Source: Candidatus Falkowbacteria bacterium CG10_big_fil_rev_8_21_14_0_10_39_9 (GTDB taxonomy: Bacteria; Patescibacteriota; Patescibacteriia; Patescibacteriales; UBA12465). From it: DNA of 22,620 bases. The stretch is from assembly GCA_002778645.1 (NCBI GenBank), contig PFAQ01000018.1, forward strand, positions 1-22,620, written 5' to 3'. Below, one piece after another: positions 20,019 through 22,620 of this stretch (its first letter is position 1; each line of letters starts with the position of its first letter). Below the pieces are notes generated by a model. The model saw only the letters and a list, made by a program, of their open reading frames with translations, did not search any database and was not told where the DNA came from. The position numbers were made by a program, and so were the translations under genes.

Positions 20019-20309
20019 CTATTCTTCTGTTTGAAATTTTATTTGATTAGTTTCTTCTAAAATTTCAATCGTGGCCTTAACGGATGGATTAGAAACGTTT
20101 TTTAATAATAAATTATTCTGATATTTTTGTTGCAGGGGTGACAAAAACTCATCTCCCCAGGAAGGTGAAAAGGTGGTGATATCTAGAAAATCGATAATAA
20201 CTTTTTCATTGTCGTCTTTCGGTAGCTGAGATAAAAGGGCGGCTAAAGATTCTTTGCCCAGTTGGCGGGAAGTTAATAGGTTACCAAATTTCTTTAATTC
20301 AATGGTCAT
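20019..20309 (-). CDS. STAS-like (DUF4325) protein
   Basis: The 96-aa product resembles the STAS-like DUF4325 family, with VIIDFLDITTFSPSWGDEFL (36-55) as the core strand-loop-helix. In anti-sigma antagonists this loop carries a phosphorylatable Ser/Thr; here Ser and Thr are available in TTFSPS. It starts 4 nt after the GHKL gene stop, so the two form one operon and probably one switch in which the ATPase and the STAS-like protein interact. It is convergent with the pilin gene, and I see no clear terminator in the 19-nt gap. Confidence 0.75.
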   Translation of the reverse strand: MTIELKKFGNLLTSRQLGKESLAALLSQLPKDDNEKVIIDFLDITTFSPSWGDEFLSPLQQKYQNNLLLKNVSNPSVKATIEILEETNQIKFQTEE

Positions 20310-20313
20310 AGTT

Positions 20314-21060
20314 TTAAAAGTTAATTAAAGCCAGACAACCTCTAAATTGAATGGTTGTTTGTTCAATTTTTAGGTTGGTTGTTTTTTCATCTAAAACTAT
20401 AAAAGCGTCTCCAGATTGGAAATATAATTTTAGAGGTATGTTTTTTTTAATATCTACTACTACCTTCTTAACATATTTAAGACCGTTGCCTCTGTTCTCT
20501 GGAGCTCGACCAGAGAGTTTTTCGGTGAAAGCAGTTAAAAGAGCTTCGCCGTTGCTGACTAGTGTGGGGCGGACACGCCGTAGGGTGGTTAAAATGCCCT
20601 GGCCTCTATCGGCCAAAACAATTTGGTGTTTGTTTAAATCAAAAGCAAAAAAGATGCCTCTGACGTCGGGCCATGAACCTAAATTATGATCGAAAGAATT
20701 ATTTCCAATCTCGCCTACAACAGAGCTGATTAAAGAGAAATCTTGCTCTAACTCAGGAATCTTTTGCATCATTTTTTCTAGACCATTAAGTCTGGTTTGA
20801 AAGACTGGACTGTCTAAACAAAAAAACTGATTTTCTGGCTCGATCCCGACGGGGAGAGAAAGCCATTCTTCGGCCAGAGAAAAAATATCGCTAGATAGTA
20901 ATTGGATATCTGAGAGCTTGTAATAACGATATCCCCGAGGATTAAGTCGAACAGCCTTAAGCTGGCCGGATTGATCCCAACGCCTCAGCGTTTGAACGGA
21001 GAGATCGAGAATCTTGGCGGCCTCGTTAATTTTTATTAGCTTATTTTTATTTTCCTCCAT
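20314..21060 (-). CDS. MerR-type HTH fused to GHKL ATPase
   Basis: The 248-aa protein joins two domains. Residues 8-57 form a MerR-like helix-turn-helix with wing (KINEAAKILDLSVQTLRRWD, then GYRYYKLSDIQLL). Residues about 105-228 form a GHKL ATPase like anti-sigma factors: N box SVVGEIGNNSFDH with Glu117, Asn121 and His125, G1 box ADRGQGI (Asp151, Gly153, Gly155), and G2 box RGNGLKYV. There is no histidine phosphoacceptor domain. I chose the ATG at 21060, since the in-frame one at 21090 adds ten residues before the natural opening MEENKNKLIK. With the DUF4325 protein it may act as a transcription switch that binds DNA itself instead of a sigma factor. Direct repeats lie upstream. Confidence 0.8.
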   Translation of the reverse strand: MEENKNKLIKINEAAKILDLSVQTLRRWDQSGQLKAVRLNPRGYRYYKLSDIQLLSSDIFSLAEEWLSLPVGIEPENQFFCLDSPVFQTRLNGLEKMMQKIPELEQDFSLISSVVGEIGNNSFDHNLGSWPDVRGIFFAFDLNKHQIVLADRGQGILTTLRRVRPTLVSNGEALLTAFTEKLSGRAPENRGNGLKYVKKVVVDIKKNIPLKLYFQSGDAFIVLDEKTTNLKIEQTTIQFRGCLALINF

Positions 21061-21064
21061 AATA

Positions 21065-21146
21065 TATACAAATATTATAAAACTATCCAAATCTATACAT
21101 TTTCATGTCAATATATACATTTTACTCCAAGTGACAAAAATGTCAA
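21065..21146. promoter_or_regulatory. Repeat-rich upstream region, possible operator
   Basis: TATACATTTT occurs twice, at 21094-21103 and 21114-21123, exactly 20 bp apart (about two helix turns), and TATACA again at 21065. TGACA-AAAA-TGTCA at 21132-21145 is a perfect inverted repeat, with another TGTCA at 21106-21110. On the minus strand these give two TTGACA boxes (21146-21141 and 21109-21104), but no -10 at standard spacing is convincing. The pattern fits binding sites for the MerR-like protein encoded just downstream. Confidence 0.45.
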
Positions 21147-21157
21147 GATAATAAATA

Positions 21158-21181
21158 AAAACCACGTTTATATGAGGTTTT
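21158..21181 (-). terminator. Terminator of tRNA-Val
   Basis: AAAACC (21158-21163) pairs with GGTTTT (21176-21181), and on the minus strand the repeat is followed by a T-rich tail (TTTTATTTAT). It lies directly after tRNA-Val. Confidence 0.5.
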
Positions 21182-21182
21182 G

Positions 21183-21256
21183 TGGACTATAGTGGACTCG
21201 AACCACTGACCTTTCCGATGTGAACGGAACGCTCTAACCAACTGAGCTAATAATCC
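21183..21256 (-). tRNA. tRNA-Val (CAC)
   Basis: A 74-nt cloverleaf has acceptor arms GGATTAT and ATAGTCC (one G-T pair), D arm GCTCAGTTGGTTAGAGC, anticodon loop TTCACAT between TTCCG and CGGAA giving CAC, and T arm CAGTGGTTCGAGTCCACT. CCA is not encoded. Confidence 0.92.
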
Positions 21257-21261
21257 AAAAT

Positions 21262-21290
21262 AAAAAGCAGATTGAAATAATCTGCTTTTT
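21262..21290. terminator. Strong hairpin between tRNA-Ala and tRNA-Val
   Basis: A perfect 12-bp inverted repeat (21262-21273 with 21279-21290, 5-nt loop) has A5 and T5 at its ends and works in both directions. It lies between two tRNA genes read in the same direction, with no room for a separate promoter before tRNA-Val, so it must be read through or used for processing. Confidence 0.7.
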
Positions 21291-21297
21291 AAGTGTG

Positions 21298-21371
21298 TGG
21301 ACCCTATCGGATTCGAACCGATGACCCTCTGCTTGCAAAGCAGATGCTCTAGCCAGCTGAGCTAAGGGCCC
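21298..21371 (-). tRNA. tRNA-Ala (UGC)
   Basis: A 74-nt cloverleaf has acceptor arms GGGCCCT and AGGGTCC (one T-G pair), D arm GCTCAGCTGGCTAGAGC, anticodon loop TTTGCAA between TCTGC and GCAGA giving TGC, and T arm with GGTTCGAATCC. CCA is not encoded. Confidence 0.95.
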
Positions 21372-21386
21372 TTCCAGCACTTTGAT

Positions 21387-21415
21387 ATAATAACTAACAC
21401 TTATCAGAAAGTCAA
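21387..21415 (-). promoter_or_regulatory. Predicted promoter of tRNA-Ala
   Basis: On the minus strand TTGACT (21415-21410) and TATTAT (21392-21387) are exactly 17 bp apart, ending 16 nt before the tRNA-Ala 5' end. The -35 lies in an inverted repeat (21411-21418 with 21423-21430) that overlaps the stop codon of the upstream gene. Confidence 0.6.
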
Positions 21416-21422
21416 TAACTTA

Positions 21423-21671
21423 TTATTGACGCACTCTGGTTAATGGTGAAACGGCCCAAGTCATAAATCCTCCCATTAATCCGGTTAAAAACAACATTCC
21501 GGCAAAAATAGCGACAATCCCCATTAACTTATAGCCTAAACGGCTGCCGCCTTCAGCTCCTAAGTTCTTTTCAAACCATTCAACGCGCCCAAAATTTTGC
21601 ATCAGCCACTCGGTTTTCATAACAATCAGAGTGCCGACAACGATAAGAATTAAACCAAAAATAATACTCAT
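21423..21671 (-). CDS. Small two-segment membrane protein, unknown
   Basis: The 82-aa protein has two hydrophobic segments (about 2-22 and 46-70) linked by a charged loop (TEWLMQNFGRVEWFEKNLG, then EGGSRLGYK). The second is Gly/Met rich. No function is recognised, though short proteins of this layout recur in Patescibacteria to my knowledge. It starts 15 nt after the LysM-M23 gene stop and is probably co-transcribed with it, which would fit a role at the cell envelope. Confidence 0.65.
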   Translation of the reverse strand: MSIIFGLILIVVGTLIVMKTEWLMQNFGRVEWFEKNLGAEGGSRLGYKLMGIVAIFAGMLFLTGLMGGFMTWAVSPLTRVRQ

Positions 21672-21686
21672 ATTTTTTTATTTTTA

Positions 21687-22620
21687 TTATCTTATATAAT
21701 TAAGTGGATTTAATAAACGGCCATTGATAATGACTTCAAAGTGAATATGCGGTCCGGTAGAACGACCAGTCGATCCCATGGCAGCGATTGCTTCACCGCG
21801 ACTAACCTTATCTCCAACTTTAACAAAAAGCTTAGAGGCATGAGCATAGCGAGTCTTAACGCCATTGCCATGGTTAACTAAAATCATATTGCCATAACCG
21901 CCATTATTCCAACCAGCTTTTTCGACAACGCCATCCTCGGCGGCGTAAAGTGGTGTCCCAATTTTATTAGCAATATCTAATCCGGTATGACGCCAAGAAT
22001 AATATTGGGTAATACGGTAACCAACAGTTGGCCATTGCATCTTGGTTCCTTGAATTGGGGCAGAGCCTGGTTTCACTAAATTTTTAATAATAGTTGGTAG
22101 GCGAACGCCAGAGTTATTGGTAGTTTTAGTGGCTGAAACGCTGGCTATCTTTTTACCGTCGGGAACAATAATCATTTGCCCTACAGTCAGACGACCATCA
22201 CTTTCTAGCCCATTAGCCAAAACTATCTTGTCCTTGGAAACATCATATTTATCAGCAATCTTTTGCAGTGATTCGCCTGAGGCTACTTTATGAATAATAC
22301 CCGAGATTGGCAATATCTTTAACTTGTCGCCTTGACGGATAAAGCTATAGGCGCCCAAATTATTGGCCCATAAAACGGTATTGACGCTAATGCCGAAATT
22401 TTGAGCAATACTGCTAACGGTATCGCCGGCTTTGACAATATATTCCACGGTGCCACTTCTTTCTACTAGGCCAGTTTTATTAGCAATAATACTAGGTTTG
22501 ATAATAGTTTCGCCGTTTTGAGTTAGACAACTAGCGCTTCGGCCGCCGTCAACCGGAACAGTATTGGTGGTAATTTTTTTTTCTGGCCGAACAACATCAC
22601 TTGATATATAGTGAGCAATG
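21687..22620 (-). CDS. LysM / M23 (LytM-type) peptidase, 5' end outside window
   Basis: The frame is open to the right edge, adding about 57 residues upstream of the GTG at 22448, so the true start lies beyond the window. Counting from that GTG, two LysM domains occupy about 1-46 (YIVKAGDTVSSIAQNFGIS) and 50-95 (HKVASGESLQKIADKYDVS), and bind peptidoglycan. The C-terminal M23 domain (about 135-253) has HTGLDIANKIGTPLYAA (first metal His and Asp), GNMILVNHGNG, RYAHASKL and GPHIHFEV, so the zinc ligands are intact and it is probably an active endopeptidase. The extra N-terminal segment is linker-like (VPVDGGRSASCLTQNG). It probably acts in cell wall remodelling at the surface. Confidence 0.92.
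   Translation of the reverse strand, partial: IAHYISSDVVRPEKKITTNTVPVDGGRSASCLTQNGETIIKPSIIANKTGLVERSGTVEYIVKAGDTVSSIAQNFGISVNTVLWANNLGAYSFIRQGDKLKILPISGIIHKVASGESLQKIADKYDVSKDKIVLANGLESDGRLTVGQMIIVPDGKKIASVSATKTTNNSGVRLPTIIKNLVKPGSAPIQGTKMQWPTVGYRITQYYSWRHTGLDIANKIGTPLYAAEDGVVEKAGWNNGGYGNMILVNHGNGVKTRYAHASKLFVKVGDKVSRGEAIAAMGSTGRSTGPHIHFEVIINGRLLNPLNYIR

Noticed and set aside
1..22620. CRISPR array, insertion sequence or prophage genes
   Set aside because: No evenly spaced repeat-spacer array, transposase, integrase or phage structural gene was recognised. The DGR stands among core housekeeping genes and not in phage tail genes.

Overview
The window looks like a chromosome segment from a Candidate Phyla Radiation (Patescibacteria) bacterium. 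The evidence is low GC, compact core genes, a bS16-KhpA-TrmD cluster without RimM, six tRNA genes without encoded CCA, type IV pilin signals, and several small membrane or lipoprotein genes with no obvious relatives outside that group. TGA acts as an ordinary stop, so the UGA-recoding lineages are unlikely. The assignment is inference from gene content; no 16S rRNA gene is present.

Layout. 1-4027 (minus strand): trmD, khpA, rpsP and pnp, with promoters visible before khpA and rpsP. 4028-6765: a complete diversity-generating retroelement (DGR). It has a target gene with a C-terminal variable repeat (VR, 4690-4829), a terminator, a structured non-coding leader, a template repeat (TR, 5189-5328), an Avd-like accessory gene on the opposite strand (5364-5681, frame possibly broken by a G9 tract) and a DGR-type reverse transcriptase (5728-6729). 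6780-7988 (minus): NYN nuclease, rpsO, rpsT. 8087-8432: four tRNAs. 8522-11691 (minus): holA, murI, murD. 11748-12353 (plus): a small membrane protein. 12373-15114 (minus): polA. 15206-16977 (plus): a tiny transcription unit, then a thiol-redox lipoprotein, a CPVC membrane protein and an unknown protein. 17098-18352: a 51-aa ORF and an HD-domain dNTPase. 18479-19999: a type IV pilin-like stalk followed in the same frame, after one TAA, by a seven-repeat beta-propeller-like domain. 20019-21060 (minus): a STAS-like protein and a MerR-HTH/GHKL-ATPase fusion. 21183-21371: two tRNAs. 21423-22620 (minus): a small membrane protein and a LysM-M23 peptidase cut by the window edge.

The DGR is the main find. 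TR and VR are 140 nt each and align without gaps. I count 25 mismatches, 23 of them at TR adenines (14 to G, 6 to T, 3 to C), which is the signature of adenine-directed mutagenic retrohoming. The reverse transcriptase carries the DGR-type GNLTSQ motif and a YADD catalytic box. The cassette lies between rpsO and pnp, genes that are adjacent in many bacteria, and reads against them. Between the divergent avd and RT genes sits a run of nine G. Removing one G would join an upstream ATG to the avd frame, so the accessory factor may be phase-variable, or the read may contain a homopolymer error.

Two more genes look damaged or recoded: rpsP (single-base shift in its tail) and the pilin-propeller gene (in-frame TAA).
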